Below, piece by piece: positions 8,213 through 16,222 of a stretch of DNA of 53,027 nt. The position numbers and the translations under genes are program-made. Source of the DNA: Gemmatimonadota bacterium (GTDB lineage Bacteria > Latescibacterota > UBA2968). The stretch is taken from positions 42,492 to 95,518 of the forward strand of contig JAPOXY010000005.1 in assembly GCA_026706845.1 (NCBI GenBank), written 5' to 3'. How positions within the stretch are numbered: position 1 is the first letter of the stretch; each line of letters opens with the position of its first letter. Under the pieces are notes generated by a model. The model was given only the letters and a program-made list of their open reading frames with translations. It made no database searches and was not told the origin of the DNA.

Positions 8213-8242
8213 CAGGGACGCCAGGTGCGTCCCTGTTTTTTT
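8213..8242 (+). terminator. Intrinsic terminator after the sulfatase gene
   Basis: The stem CAGGGACGC (8213-8221) pairs perfectly with GCGTCCCTG (8227-8235) around a 5-base loop and is followed by a run of seven T. It ends the tmk-protease-sulfatase transcription unit. Confidence 0.88.
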
Positions 8243-8267
8243 GAGAACACTATGTAGATGACAATTT

Positions 8268-8299
8268 AAAAAGGAGATACCAGACGGTATCTCCTTTTT
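8268..8299. terminator. Bidirectional hairpin terminator
   Basis: AAAAAGGAGATACC (8268-8281) and GGTATCTCCTTTTT (8286-8299) form a perfect 14-bp stem with a 4-base loop. Its A-run/T-run arms make it a terminator for both strands. On the minus strand it lies directly after a transporter-gene remnant and the toxin gene. Confidence 0.85.
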
Positions 8300-8306
8300 G
8301 CATTTC

Positions 8307-8345
8307 TCAGATCAAAATACCAGCAACACAGGCACTCATCATTCC
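8307..8345 (-). pseudogene. Remnant of the 3' end of a nucleoside transporter gene (copy A)
   Basis: Read on the minus strand, the last 12 or so codons and the stop (ending MMSACVAGILI, stop at 8307-8309) match the C-terminus of the intact transporter at 12600 (MMMTACVAGILI) with several base changes. Nothing upstream of these codons matches. It is the most diverged of the three copies and sits right before the terminator, as a real gene end would. Confidence 0.7.
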
Positions 8346-8376
8346 CATGCTGGTGAAGACTTCTTACCTGTGGCGA

Positions 8377-8763
8377 TTACCATATCACATCAATTGAATA
8401 CTCCTGAAAGGGTCTGTCTCTGCTAACCACTGGTATGTTCTCTACCATAGCCTGTGCAATGATCAAGCGGTCAAACGGGTCGCGGTGATGAAATGGAAGT
8501 TCGGTATATCTCGCAAGATGAGGTAATGAGATAGGTAGTACATCTATTTGGTTTATCAGAAGTTGCTCTGGGATGAACTCGCTGAAGGCACGCGACAGGC
8601 TCAACTTACCGATACCATACTTAATAGCTATCTCCCACAGACTTCCTATGCTCAGCAGCACCTCATTATCTATATTAGAGATCATTTGCTCTGCTCTCTG
8701 GCTGAGCCTGTCATCGTCTTCTATATACCATAAAAAACTGTGCGTATCGAGTAAAAGGCGCAT
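8377..8763 (-). CDS. Type II toxin, PIN-domain ribonuclease (VapC-like)
   Basis: A 128-residue PIN-domain protein. The acidic metal-binding residues expected of the fold are seen: Asp in 'LLLDTHSFLW', Glu in 'SLWEIAIK', Asp in 'RDPFDRLIIAQA' and Asp in 'VVSRDRPF'. This is the COG3744-type subgroup of toxin-antitoxin nucleases. It would cut RNA with Mg2+ unless bound by the antitoxin. I chose ATG 8763 because it overlaps the antitoxin stop as TGATG, the usual translational coupling; an in-frame GTG lies one codon earlier. It is downstream partner of the Phd-like antitoxin. Confidence 0.92.
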   Translation of the reverse strand: MRLLLDTHSFLWYIEDDDRLSQRAEQMISNIDNEVLLSIGSLWEIAIKYGIGKLSLSRAFSEFIPEQLLINQIDVLPISLPHLARYTELPFHHRDPFDRLIIAQAMVENIPVVSRDRPFQEYSIDVIW

Positions 8764-9008
8764 CACATATATTCTCGGAAATCTTCGAGCGGTTCGTCGA
8801 AATCATCGCTTATATGAACAAGCCCTTTGGCACTTCCAGGTCGTCGTCGTTTCGTCGGAACTGCTGGGGTAGTTGTAATCTGCTCAACAGCCACAAATTT
8901 GACTACGGGCTGATTGCGCTCTGTAATAATGATATTCTCGCCACGCCTAGCTCGTTCAACGAGTTCAGGGAACAGTTGCTGTGCTTGGTCCAACTCAAAA
9001 CAATTCAT
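8763..9008 (-). CDS. Antitoxin, Phd/YefM family
   Basis: An 81-residue protein. The N-terminal half has the Phd/YefM DNA-binding and dimer fold pattern ('QAQQLFPELVERARRGENIIITERNQPVVKFV'-like, seen as two pieces around residues 8-40). The C-terminal half is charged and disordered, ending 'ISDDFDEPLEDFREYM', the part that typically wraps round the toxin. I start at ATG 9008 because GGAG lies 8-9 bases before it; the upstream ATG at 9023 has no ribosome site. It should neutralise the VapC-like toxin and autoregulate the pair. A 27-base piece of this gene is repeated at 12521. Confidence 0.9.
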   Translation of the reverse strand: MNCFELDQAQQLFPELVERARRGENIIITERNQPVVKFVAVEQITTTPAVPTKRRRPGSAKGLVHISDDFDEPLEDFREYM

Positions 9009-9063
9009 TGCAAAAATCTCCATAAATCAGGATATGGTGTCCAGTAACGCCAGGTCCTCGGGA

Positions 9064-9249
9064 TTATGGCTCATAAGCCGCTGCTCGATCATACCCGCCA
9101 ATCAGGTAGGACTTATGCGTCGCAAACACGATTTCTTTGTCTTTGCACGCCTTTCTGTGCTGGGTCTGTTCCCGTAAACTATCAACCATCTTCTGTAACC
9201 AGATGGTATATTCATCGGGCAAGCCTCGCACATCGAGTGTATCCATCAT
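9064..9249 (-). CDS. Small protein resembling an orphan PIN-type antitoxin, possibly decayed
   Basis: A 61-residue protein from ATG 9249 (or 9246), with AAGGAG just upstream. The start 'MDTLDVRGLPDEYTIWLQKMVDSLRE' looks like the short antitoxins that begin with a 'LDVRGLPEE' strand and helix and often pair with PIN toxins. After residue about 32 the sequence loses that character (Lys/Tyr-rich tail), so it may be a frameshifted or truncated antitoxin. No separate toxin follows it other than the Phd-VapC pair 55 bases downstream. Its 5' flank is duplicated at 12548-12590. Confidence 0.5.
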   Translation of the reverse strand: MMDTLDVRGLPDEYTIWLQKMVDSLREQTQHRKACKDKEIVFATHKSYLIGGYDRAAAYEP

Positions 9250-9287
9250 TTTCTCCTTTGGAATTGATTGCAAGGGGCATGAACCGC

Positions 9288-9330
9288 TTATGTTCGAAAT
9301 TACTATACCCAACAACAAAAGTCAACCAAC
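9288..9330. repeat. 43-bp repeat, left copy
   Basis: This stretch matches 12548-12590 at 40 of 43 positions by direct reading (differences at three positions). On the minus strand it contains TTGACT and, 17 bases later, TAATTT, so it may be the promoter of the small antitoxin-like gene. In both copies it is followed on the right by transporter-gene sequence. Confidence 0.75.
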
Positions 9331-9379
9331 AGCTCATTGAGGGGTGTGCACATTGTCTGCGGGATGGTGGTTTTAGATG

Positions 9380-9491
9380 TCAGATCAAAATACCCGCAAC
9401 ACAAGCGGTCATCATCATTGCAAGCAAGCTGATTACGCGCTCCATAGACCCTTCTTTAACGGTTGCTGATGTCTGTAAATGCCCGTAAATT
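9380..9491 (-). pseudogene. Collapsed copy of the nucleoside transporter gene (copy B)
   Basis: On the minus strand the first eight codons of the transporter (MERVISLL, start at 9445) are joined directly to its last thirteen (AMMMTACVAGILI, stop at 9380-9382), with about 1.17 kb missing between. The match continues roughly 45 bases upstream of the start, through the ribosome site and 5' region of the intact gene at 12600-13832. The result is an in-frame 21-codon mini-ORF, almost certainly an internal-deletion remnant. Confidence 0.85.
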
Positions 9492-9556
9492 AATTCGGTG
9501 TCTTTTGTTCTCGTCCCCATTTCTATGCGGTCTAAAGGCGCATAAGGAGGTCGCTC

Positions 9557-10846
9557 ATGGCAGCAAAACTCGCTATATATGGTGGTAAAGGGACTGTCCC
9601 TGATGGATTAATTCAGCCGTGGCCACAGGTTACCCCATCCGACAAAGACGCGATTGCCGAGGTTATCGCCTCCGAAAAAATTACGGAACAGCAACGGATC
9701 CAATCCGAAGGTCTCGCGAAGGAATGGGCGGAATATATGGGTGTCCAGTATTGCATCCCGGTCAACAGCGGAACCGCTGCGTTGCATCTGTGTGTCGCAG
9801 GTGTTGGCATTGAGCCGGGTGACGAGGTCATTATCCCTGCCTTCACTTTCTGGGCAACGGCAGCAGCTGTTCTCCATCACAACGCTATTCCCGTCTTTGT
9901 TGACATTGACCCAATAACCTACTGTATTGACCCAAACGACATCGAAGCGAAAATCACGGAGCGAACACGTGCGATTATGCCGGTTCATATCCACGGTATG
10001 CCCGCCGACATGGATCCGATTTTAGCGATTGCGAAGAAGCATGACCTGAAAGTTATTGAGGATGTCGCTCAGGCACACGGGGCATATTATAACGGCAAGC
10101 TTTGTGGGTCATTTGGCGATGCGGCGGGTTACAGCACGCAAGCCTCAAAGACGCTGAGTAGTGGGTGTCAAGGCGGTTTGTTCACAACGGATGATGAGCA
10201 AATCTACAAACGCGCAGCGTTATTGCAGTATTTCGGGGAAATCGTCGTGCCGGGTAGGGAACGCGAGGAACAGGAGTACAATGCTTACGGGCTTGGGTGG
10301 ATGTATCGTGGGGATATGTTCAGTCAAGCGTTCATCCGTAGCCAGCTCAAACGGCTTGATGTGAACAACGCGCTGCGGATCAGGAATTGCCACTATCTTA
10401 CCGAACATCTGGATGAAATTGACGGCATCGAAACGCCTGTTACGCCAGAAGCGTGTGAACCGGTGTATTACAACTATGTTATCGGTTTCGATCCAGAGGC
10501 GTTGGGGTTGGATATTCCCGCACGAACCTTGCGTGAGAAGGTGCAAGCGGCACTACGCGCTGAGGGGGTGCCGACCGGACAGTGGCAACGGCTCCCCGTG
10601 CCGTCTCAAAAGATTTTCCAGAATCGGATTGGTTACGGGATAGGCTGTCCGTGGCGATGTAATCAGTCGACGGTTGAATATAAGACAAAGGATTATCCTC
10701 GAACTGTTGAATTCATTGATTCTCACTGTTATATCTTCGATGTCAACCCACCCAACGATTTCGAGTTGATGTCCTGTTACGTCGAAGCGTTTCACAAAGT
10801 GATGGATCAGCTTGATGCCGTGCTTGATGTACCTGATAATACTTAG
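9557..10846 (+). CDS. DegT/DnrJ/EryC1/StrS family PLP-dependent aminotransferase
   Basis: A 429-residue fold-type I aminotransferase. It has 'NSGTAALHL' (phosphate binding, 71-76), 'DEVIIPAFTFWATAAAV', 'VIEDVAQAHGA' (Asp169 pairing with the PLP nitrogen) and 'STQASKTLSSGCQGG' with Lys198 as the PLP Schiff-base lysine. The family transfers an amino group to keto-sugars, often UDP- or dTDP-linked, or works on cyclitols. The strong AAGGAGG is 6-7 bases upstream of the ATG. No nucleotide-sugar genes flank it; its neighbour is a convergent sulfatase-like gene. It lies between two decayed duplicate units, so it may have arrived by insertion. Confidence 0.93.
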   Translation: MAAKLAIYGGKGTVPDGLIQPWPQVTPSDKDAIAEVIASEKITEQQRIQSEGLAKEWAEYMGVQYCIPVNSGTAALHLCVAGVGIEPGDEVIIPAFTFWATAAAVLHHNAIPVFVDIDPITYCIDPNDIEAKITERTRAIMPVHIHGMPADMDPILAIAKKHDLKVIEDVAQAHGAYYNGKLCGSFGDAAGYSTQASKTLSSGCQGGLFTTDDEQIYKRAALLQYFGEIVVPGREREEQEYNAYGLGWMYRGDMFSQAFIRSQLKRLDVNNALRIRNCHYLTEHLDEIDGIETPVTPEACEPVYYNYVIGFDPEALGLDIPARTLREKVQAALRAEGVPTGQWQRLPVPSQKIFQNRIGYGIGCPWRCNQSTVEYKTKDYPRTVEFIDSHCYIFDVNPPNDFELMSCYVEAFHKVMDQLDAVLDVPDNT

Positions 10847-10974
10847 GTTTTCAGTACTTCATTTGGGAATGAAAAGCAAAAGGAAATTTGAAACCAGATC
10901 ATCCCTTTCTGAGGTGGGGAGCATCCGAAGCTTTTTGAGATTTGAGCGTCGGTGCATGGATAAAGAATGAATAC

Positions 10975-11008
10975 AAAAAGGGCGGAACACTTCGGTGTCT
11001 CGCCTTTT
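10975..11008. terminator. Shared terminator between convergent genes
   Basis: An imperfect hairpin with a TTCG loop (10991-10994): the A-rich, G-rich left arm from 10976 pairs with the CGCCTTTT right arm ending near 11008. It serves both the aminotransferase (plus) and the sulfatase-like gene (minus). Confidence 0.7.
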
Positions 11009-11016
11009 ACCAATTT

Positions 11017-12465
11017 CTATTCATCTGACTCGTCGGGATAGTCGATCGACCATTTGCCGCGTCCGTCGCCAGAGGGTTCTTCCTTCCAGAGATCAAGGAA
11101 CTTCTCAGGCGCATTATGCTCCGTGAGATGCGCCATAAAGAGTTCATGCAATTCCTTGACGAGTTCCATGTTATCCGTAGCGATGTTGTTCTCCGCTATG
11201 GGGTCTGCGGGCAGGTCGAACAGTTCCGGTCTACCGTATTCACCGACAGGTGCGTATCCCCAGCGTTCGGTGACGAGGAACGGCGTTGTTGCGCGACGTG
11301 GTACACTCCCGTCCGGTGCGCCGATATGGCAACCTGTTACGGCGTATTCCCTGTGTTGTGTATCACCGTTAAGGAGAGCCTGTGTGAAGGAATGTCCCTC
11401 AAATGGTTTGGGTAGATCCAAGGTAACACCAGCCAATTCACAGAGTGTCGGCATAATATCCATCGGTTGCGCGATAAGATCGAGGCGTTGCCCGCACGGA
11501 ACATCTCCACCAGCAATCAGGAACATCTCATGGTTAATCTCTGGATACGTGGGCCAGTAGCGTGAATCGTCTGGATCGATGTTGGATTTACCCGTTCTAC
11601 TGTGTTCACCGATGGACATGCCGTGGTCGGAAAGCACAACGACGAGGGTATCATCCCATAACTCCAGATCTTCCACTTTCTGCAGAACCCGTCCGATGTG
11701 TCGGTCAATGAGTTCTGCCTCTGCTGCGTAGTGTGCCCAGAGGTTGTGCAATTCCGCATCCGTAAAGAGGGACGACAGACCGTAGTTCGGATGTATCATC
11801 GGTGGATCGGTATAATCTGGATCGTATCGTTTGACAAGGTATTCAGGTGGGTCCCACGGTTCGTGTGGATCGAAGAAGTCAACCCAGAGGAAAAAGGGAC
11901 CCGAGCGGTGGTTTTCCTCCAACCATCGAATTGTAGTCTCGGAAGTCCTACTGGAGAACGTTTCCGCCTCGTACTGGTAGTAGCGGTTCGTCCAGCGGTG
12001 CGTGTTCGGTAGGGTGTGTCCGCGGTATGATGGATGCGGTCGCGTCTTTTCATTCGGCATAACGATTTTTATTTCATCGTTGAGGTGGAGAAGCGGTTTG
12101 TCTCCTTCCTGTCCACGATGCTGGAAAGCGGCATCGAAACAGTGCTGGAACCGTGTGTTAAACAGGTGCGGGGTGTCACAGATGAGCTGCGTTGCGTATC
12201 CCTGCTCACTCAGAAGTTGCGCGGTGATGTTCCGTCCGCTCAGATCGATTGGCTGCCACGGGTAGTGGGGCCACCCGACTGTTCCCGTCATAATATCTGT
12301 GCGGTGCGGTACCGTCGGGAAACTACTCATATAGAATTTGTCAACAGCAGTCGCTCGTTCTGCCTCAAATTTATCGAGCATTGGCGTGCGAATCGGACGT
12401 CTCGCCCGCTCGCCGAGATTGTCATACCGAAAGGTATCGGTGATAAGTAAAACAATATTTTTCAT
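11017..12465 (-). CDS. Sulfatase-superfamily hydrolase with Thr at the nucleophile position
   Basis: A 482-residue member of the sulfatase/alkaline-phosphatase superfamily: first metal Asp in 'LLITDTFRYDNLG' (Asp10), second metal pair in 'VVLSDHGMSIGEH', and 'VDFFDPHEPWDPP'. The nucleophile motif reads Thr51-Val-Pro-His-Arg55 ('SFPTVPHRTDIMTG'), where a true sulfatase has C/S-x-P-S-R. Thr cannot become formylglycine, so it is unlikely to be a classical sulfatase. Related phosphatases and phosphodiesterases of this superfamily use Ser or Thr, so a phosphate or phosphonate ester, or a sulfate by another chemistry, is possible. No signal peptide is seen. It has a close-looking paralogue at 17135. 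Confidence 0.85.
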   Translation of the reverse strand: MKNIVLLITDTFRYDNLGERARRPIRTPMLDKFEAERATAVDKFYMSSFPTVPHRTDIMTGTVGWPHYPWQPIDLSGRNITAQLLSEQGYATQLICDTPHLFNTRFQHCFDAAFQHRGQEGDKPLLHLNDEIKIVMPNEKTRPHPSYRGHTLPNTHRWTNRYYQYEAETFSSRTSETTIRWLEENHRSGPFFLWVDFFDPHEPWDPPEYLVKRYDPDYTDPPMIHPNYGLSSLFTDAELHNLWAHYAAEAELIDRHIGRVLQKVEDLELWDDTLVVVLSDHGMSIGEHSRTGKSNIDPDDSRYWPTYPEINHEMFLIAGGDVPCGQRLDLIAQPMDIMPTLCELAGVTLDLPKPFEGHSFTQALLNGDTQHREYAVTGCHIGAPDGSVPRRATTPFLVTERWGYAPVGEYGRPELFDLPADPIAENNIATDNMELVKELHELFMAHLTEHNAPEKFLDLWKEEPSGDGRGKWSIDYPDESDE

Positions 12466-12520
12466 TTTTTACCTATTAACCTCTCTATGATCGCCCCCTG
12501 GACGACCATCGGTTTCTAAG

Positions 12521-12590
12521 TCGTCGTCGCTTCGTCGGAACTGCCGGTTATGTTCGAAGTTACTATACCCAACCATAAAAGTCAACCAAC
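12521..12590. repeat. Composite scar of toxin-antitoxin sequence
   Basis: Bases 12521-12547 match the antitoxin gene at 8841-8867 with two differences, and 12548-12590 match the 43-bp repeat at 9288-9330. The roughly 420 bases that lie between these pieces in the left unit are missing here. The scar sits right at the 3' end of the intact transporter gene, in the same order and orientation as the left unit. Confidence 0.75.
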
Positions 12591-12599
12591 CGCGTTTTT

Positions 12600-13832
12600 T
12601 TAGATCAAAATACCCGCAACACAGGCAGTCATCATCATCGCGAGTGTGCCGCCGATCATGGCGCGTATGCCGAGGATGGCTAATTCTGTGCGGCGTTCTG
12701 GGGCAATGCCGCCGATGCCGCCGATTTGAATGCCCACGCTGCCAAAGTTGGCAAAGCCGCACAGTGCATAAGTCAGGATCAAGGTGCTCCGTTCGCTCAA
12801 GACCACGCCGGAATCGGGCTGGGACCATTCCATCATTTGTGCATAGGCGATAAATTCGTTGAGCACCATCTTCTTGCCCAGTAATTCCCCGGCATAAAAG
12901 CAATCGGCCCACGGGATGCCCAGCAGATAGGCAAATGGTGCAAAGACATAACCGAAGAGTGCGGCGAGGGACCAGTGCCAGTTATATCCAAGGAGCGCGC
13001 CAATCCACCCACCAATCAGTCCGAGAATGGCATCGACCAGTGCGACAAGGGCAAGGAAAGCGATGAGCATTGCGACGACGTTGAGGGTTAGCTTCATGCC
13101 GTCTAATGCTCCGTTGGTGGCTGCATCCACGATATTGGCATGTTTTTCGTCCACACTTAATTCAACTTGTCCCAGGGTCACGGATTGCTCGGTTTCGGGA
13201 ATCATCAATTTGGAAATCAACAGTGCTGCGGGTGCGGAGATGACCGACGCGGCTACGAGATGTCCCGCGTCAATGCCCATGCCCACATAGGCGACCAGAA
13301 CGCCACCGGCGATGGTTGCAAAGCCTCCGACCATCAATGCCATGAGTTCCGATTTTGTCATGCTGCTTATGTATGGACGCACCATCAGCGGGGCTTCTGT
13401 TTGTCCGACAAAAATATTGGCCGCTGCAGAGAGTGTTTCCGATCCCGAAGTTCCCAATGTGCGTTGCATGACCCATGCAAATGCTTCGACGACTTTTTGA
13501 ATAATGCCCAGATAATAGAGGATGGACATCAATGATGAAAAGAAGATGATGGTGGGCAATACTTTGAAGGCAAAGAAATGGTGGAGGTATTCTTCTCCAA
13601 ATACCAGGCTTGTGCCCGCATCGACAAAGCCCAATGTGGCGGTGAAAAAATCTCCAATGCTTTGAAATATAGCCGCACCTATTGACGTTTTCAAAATGAA
13701 TACCGCAAGGACAAACTGCAACAACAGCCCGCCCCATACTACGCGAAAACTCACCTGTTTTTTGTGCTCACTCATAGCCCAGGCCAGGGCCATCATGACC
13801 ACCAGACCCAGCAGGCTGATTACGCGCTCCAT
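12600..13832 (-). CDS. Concentrative nucleoside transporter (CNT/NupC family)
   Basis: A 410-residue polytopic membrane protein of CNT length. The family core is clear: the 'GIPWADCFYAGELLGKKMV' segment with 'G-K-K-M-V-L-N-E-F-I-A-Y' (G-x-K-x3-NEF motif, about residues 290-301), 'QTEAPLMVRPY' (the Q-x-E-A-P nucleoside-binding motif) and 'TYALCGFANFGSVGIQIG'. It should import nucleosides with H+ or Na+. The start ATG 13832 has AAAGGAGGGG just before it. Fragments of the same gene occur at 8307 and 9380, so it was once duplicated. Downstream it is cut off by the antitoxin scar. Confidence 0.95.
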   Translation of the reverse strand: MERVISLLGLVVMMALAWAMSEHKKQVSFRVVWGGLLLQFVLAVFILKTSIGAAIFQSIGDFFTATLGFVDAGTSLVFGEEYLHHFFAFKVLPTIIFFSSLMSILYYLGIIQKVVEAFAWVMQRTLGTSGSETLSAAANIFVGQTEAPLMVRPYISSMTKSELMALMVGGFATIAGGVLVAYVGMGIDAGHLVAASVISAPAALLISKLMIPETEQSVTLGQVELSVDEKHANIVDAATNGALDGMKLTLNVVAMLIAFLALVALVDAILGLIGGWIGALLGYNWHWSLAALFGYVFAPFAYLLGIPWADCFYAGELLGKKMVLNEFIAYAQMMEWSQPDSGVVLSERSTLILTYALCGFANFGSVGIQIGGIGGIAPERRTELAILGIRAMIGGTLAMMMTACVAGILI

Positions 13833-13946
13833 AACCCCTCCTTTAACGGTTGCCGATGTATATAAATGCTCTTAAATTGTTTCGTTACCCTTAATATAAG
13901 ACGTTGAAAAGGTTCACAAGGCTTTTTTTAATAGAGACTTTGAGAT

Positions 13947-14114
13947 ATGAAAGTACGATACTTTTCCGATACGGATACGGCACTGGTTGAATTTGTAGAT
14001 AAAAAATTTTTTGAGACCAGAGAAATCAATGAAAACATCTATGTCGATCTCGATGAAGAGGGTAATCTGGTAAGTATGACAATTGAACACGCCAAAGCAA
14101 ATGCAGGACTCTGA
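13947..14114 (+). CDS. Small DUF2283-like protein
   Basis: A 55-residue protein beginning 'MKVRYFSDTDTALVEF' and containing 'VYVDLDEEGNLVSMTIEHA'-like strands (here 'IYVDLDEEGNLVSMTIEH'). The pattern is that of the short DUF2283 proteins (one beta-rich domain with 'DLDEDG'), many of which sit beside toxin-like genes. Function unknown. A purine-rich AGAGACTTTGAG lies before the ATG. No partner is adjacent; the SMP-30 gene starts 73 bases on. Confidence 0.7.
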   Translation: MKVRYFSDTDTALVEFVDKKFFETREINENIYVDLDEEGNLVSMTIEHAKANAGL

Positions 14115-14187
14115 GAATTTTCATTTCAGGAAGTGACCGCATAACTATTTTTTGTTTTTTTACAACTTTTTATGAAAGGTTGACACA

Positions 14188-15060
14188 ATGGGTATTGAAG
14201 TTATTCGGGACGAGATGGCTGATCTGGTCGATCCCGCGGCAGAACCCGAATTGGTTGCAGATGGGTTTCAGTTCACCGAAGGTCCGGTCTGGGACCCCGC
14301 ACAAGTCTGTTTGTTTTTTTCGGATATTCCGGCAAATACCATTTTTAAGTGGACGCCAGAAGGGGGGATAGTCGCATATCGTCAGCCGAGTTATCATTCA
14401 AATGGATTGACCCTGGATGGACAGGGGCGGCTTCTTTCGTGCGAGCACTCTGGCCGGCGGGTGAGCGTTGAGGCAGATGGCGAGTTGAAGACGCTGGCGG
14501 ATTCCTATCAGGGCAAAAAACTCAATTCGCCCAATGATCTGGTTGTATGTCAGAATGGGGACATCATTTTCACGGATCCTCCTTATGGTCTGTCGAGCAG
14601 CCACGGCGTGGTGGCAGAACAGGAATTGCCGTTTCTGGGCGTGTATCGTCTGCCTGTAGGCGAATCAGAGCCCGTTCTTTTGATTGACGATTTTGAACGC
14701 CCCAATGGGTTGGCGATAACAGCCGATGAAAAGACCCTGTACGTCGATGACACGCAGCGGGGACATATTCGCGCATTTGATGTGCAGGATGATGGCTCTC
14801 TCGCAAATGGCAGAGTATTGGCGGAACTGAAAGGCGATGAAGATGGCGCACCCGATGGCATGAAGCTGGATCGCAATGGGAATATTTACTGCACGGGACC
14901 TGGGGCTGTGTGGGTGTTTAATCCCGCGGGTGACCTTCTTGGGAAAATTAGACTGCCTCTTCCCGCTGCCAATTTGAACTGGGGCGGCGAAGATCGGAAG
15001 ACGTTGTTTTTTACAGCGCGAACGGATGTTTATCGCGTGGCGTGCAAAGTGGGAGGATAG
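14188..15060 (+). CDS. SMP-30/gluconolactonase family protein
   Basis: A 290-residue six-bladed beta-propeller of the SMP-30/Gnl family. Metal and substrate residues expected of the family are visible: Glu31 in 'FTEGPVWD', Asn116 in 'NSPNDLVV', Asn173 in 'RPNGLAIT' and the Asp in 'DGAPDGMKLD'. It should open an aldonolactone to the sugar acid using a divalent metal, most likely in the cytoplasm, since no signal peptide is seen. AAAGG precedes ATG 14188. Its end overlaps the upstream region of the dehydratase gene, and the pair probably acts in sequence (lactone to acid to 2-keto-3-deoxy acid). Confidence 0.93.
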   Translation: MGIEVIRDEMADLVDPAAEPELVADGFQFTEGPVWDPAQVCLFFSDIPANTIFKWTPEGGIVAYRQPSYHSNGLTLDGQGRLLSCEHSGRRVSVEADGELKTLADSYQGKKLNSPNDLVVCQNGDIIFTDPPYGLSSSHGVVAEQELPFLGVYRLPVGESEPVLLIDDFERPNGLAITADEKTLYVDDTQRGHIRAFDVQDDGSLANGRVLAELKGDEDGAPDGMKLDRNGNIYCTGPGAVWVFNPAGDLLGKIRLPLPAANLNWGGEDRKTLFFTARTDVYRVACKVGG

Positions 15061-15062
15061 AT

Positions 15063-16208
15063 ATGAAGATCACAGCAATCAAGACGTTTATGGCGAGCAT
15101 GGGGCAGCGGTCTCGTGCGCTGGTGAAGGTCGAAACTGACGAAGGCATTTACGGATGGGGAGAGTGCTATAGCCCCGGTCCCGATCTGGCAATTGGTCCA
15201 ACGATGGATTATATTTTTCAACTGGTTAAAGGCGAAGATCCGCGGCGGATTGAGTATATCATGCTCAAGCTGTTTCAGCAGTTCAGATTTCCACCCGGAG
15301 CAATAGGCCTTTCCGCTATGTCGGGTCTGGACCACGCGCTGTGGGATATCAGTGGCAAAGCTGCGGGATTGCCGGTTTATATGCTGTTGGGCGGTGCTGT
15401 GCGCGATCGCATTCAGGTTTATCGGAGTGTCGGTGGAAAAGACGGCAGGGAAGCAGCAAGAGTTGCGCGCCAGCTAAATGAAGATCACGGCATTACGGCA
15501 TTTAAGACCAGTCCGTTTCGCCTGGATCCCAGTGCGGATCGGTGGGGTCGGGTATGCGCGGCTGCCGCCGATTATTTCGAGGCATTGCGAAAGTATTCAG
15601 ATGACAATTGGGAATTTGCATTTGATCCACATGCCAAAATTTTTGAGCCAATTCGCGCATTGCAACTAGCCAACGCCCTTGCCCCTTACGATCCACTTTT
15701 TTATGAAGAACCGTTAAGGCCCGAGAACAGCGATGCGTGGGCGCGCTTGCGTTCACAAATGCAGGTGCCGCTGGCAACGGGTGAATCTCTGTACACGAAG
15801 TTTGAGTTTTTGGATTTGATGTCGAAAGATGGCGCGGATATTATTCAGCCAGACATTTGTATATGCGGTGGGTTGTTGGAGATGCGAAAGATCGCTGCGA
15901 TTGCACAGGCGCATTATGTGTCGGTGGCACCGCACAATCCGATGGGACCATTGGCTACAGCGGTCAATGTCCAATTTGCCGCTGCCACGCCCAATTTCAA
16001 AATTCTGGAATATCACCTGCCCGATGAAAACAATGCCCTGAACTGGTTGGACGAACCCTATTGGCCCGTGGATGGATATTTGGAACTGAGGCCAGACCGC
16101 CCCGGTTTGGGTGTGGAAGTGAATGAAGAAGTCATCAGGGCTGGTGAATACGTCCACTGGGAACGGGGGAGTACTAAAGCGCCTGATGGTTCGACGAATT
16201 ATATTTAA
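15063..16208 (+). CDS. Mandelate racemase/muconate lactonizing enzyme family, galactonate-dehydratase-like
   Basis: A 381-residue enolase-superfamily enzyme. Metal ligands follow the family order: Asp188 with His190 in 'FDPHAKIFEP', Glu215 in 'YEEPLRPEN' and Glu241 in 'GESLYTKFEF'. His291 in 'VSVAPHNPMGPL' matches the base of D-galactonate dehydratase-type members. It should dehydrate an aldonic acid to a 2-keto-3-deoxy acid; the sugar is not certain. I start at ATG 15063 because GGAGG lies just before it. It is two bases beyond the SMP-30 stop and 14 bases before the oxygenase gene, so these three form an operon. Confidence 0.9.
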   Translation: MKITAIKTFMASMGQRSRALVKVETDEGIYGWGECYSPGPDLAIGPTMDYIFQLVKGEDPRRIEYIMLKLFQQFRFPPGAIGLSAMSGLDHALWDISGKAAGLPVYMLLGGAVRDRIQVYRSVGGKDGREAARVARQLNEDHGITAFKTSPFRLDPSADRWGRVCAAAADYFEALRKYSDDNWEFAFDPHAKIFEPIRALQLANALAPYDPLFYEEPLRPENSDAWARLRSQMQVPLATGESLYTKFEFLDLMSKDGADIIQPDICICGGLLEMRKIAAIAQAHYVSVAPHNPMGPLATAVNVQFAAATPNFKILEYHLPDENNALNWLDEPYWPVDGYLELRPDRPGLGVEVNEEVIRAGEYVHWERGSTKAPDGSTNYI

Positions 16209-16222
16209 AAGAGGAGGGCGAA

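Larger units (their letters stand above)
9250..9556. other. Intergenic region of remnants before the aminotransferase gene
   Basis: These roughly 300 bases hold the 43-bp repeat, the collapsed transporter copy, and a small hairpin (TATGCG at 9524 with CGCATA at 9539) just before the AAGGAGG ribosome site of the aminotransferase. No further gene is seen. Confidence 0.6.

Noticed and set aside
8307-12590. The repeated 43-bp and transporter ends as att sites of an integrated element
   Set aside because: No integrase, transposase or tRNA is present and the repeats follow gene order; duplication with decay fits better.
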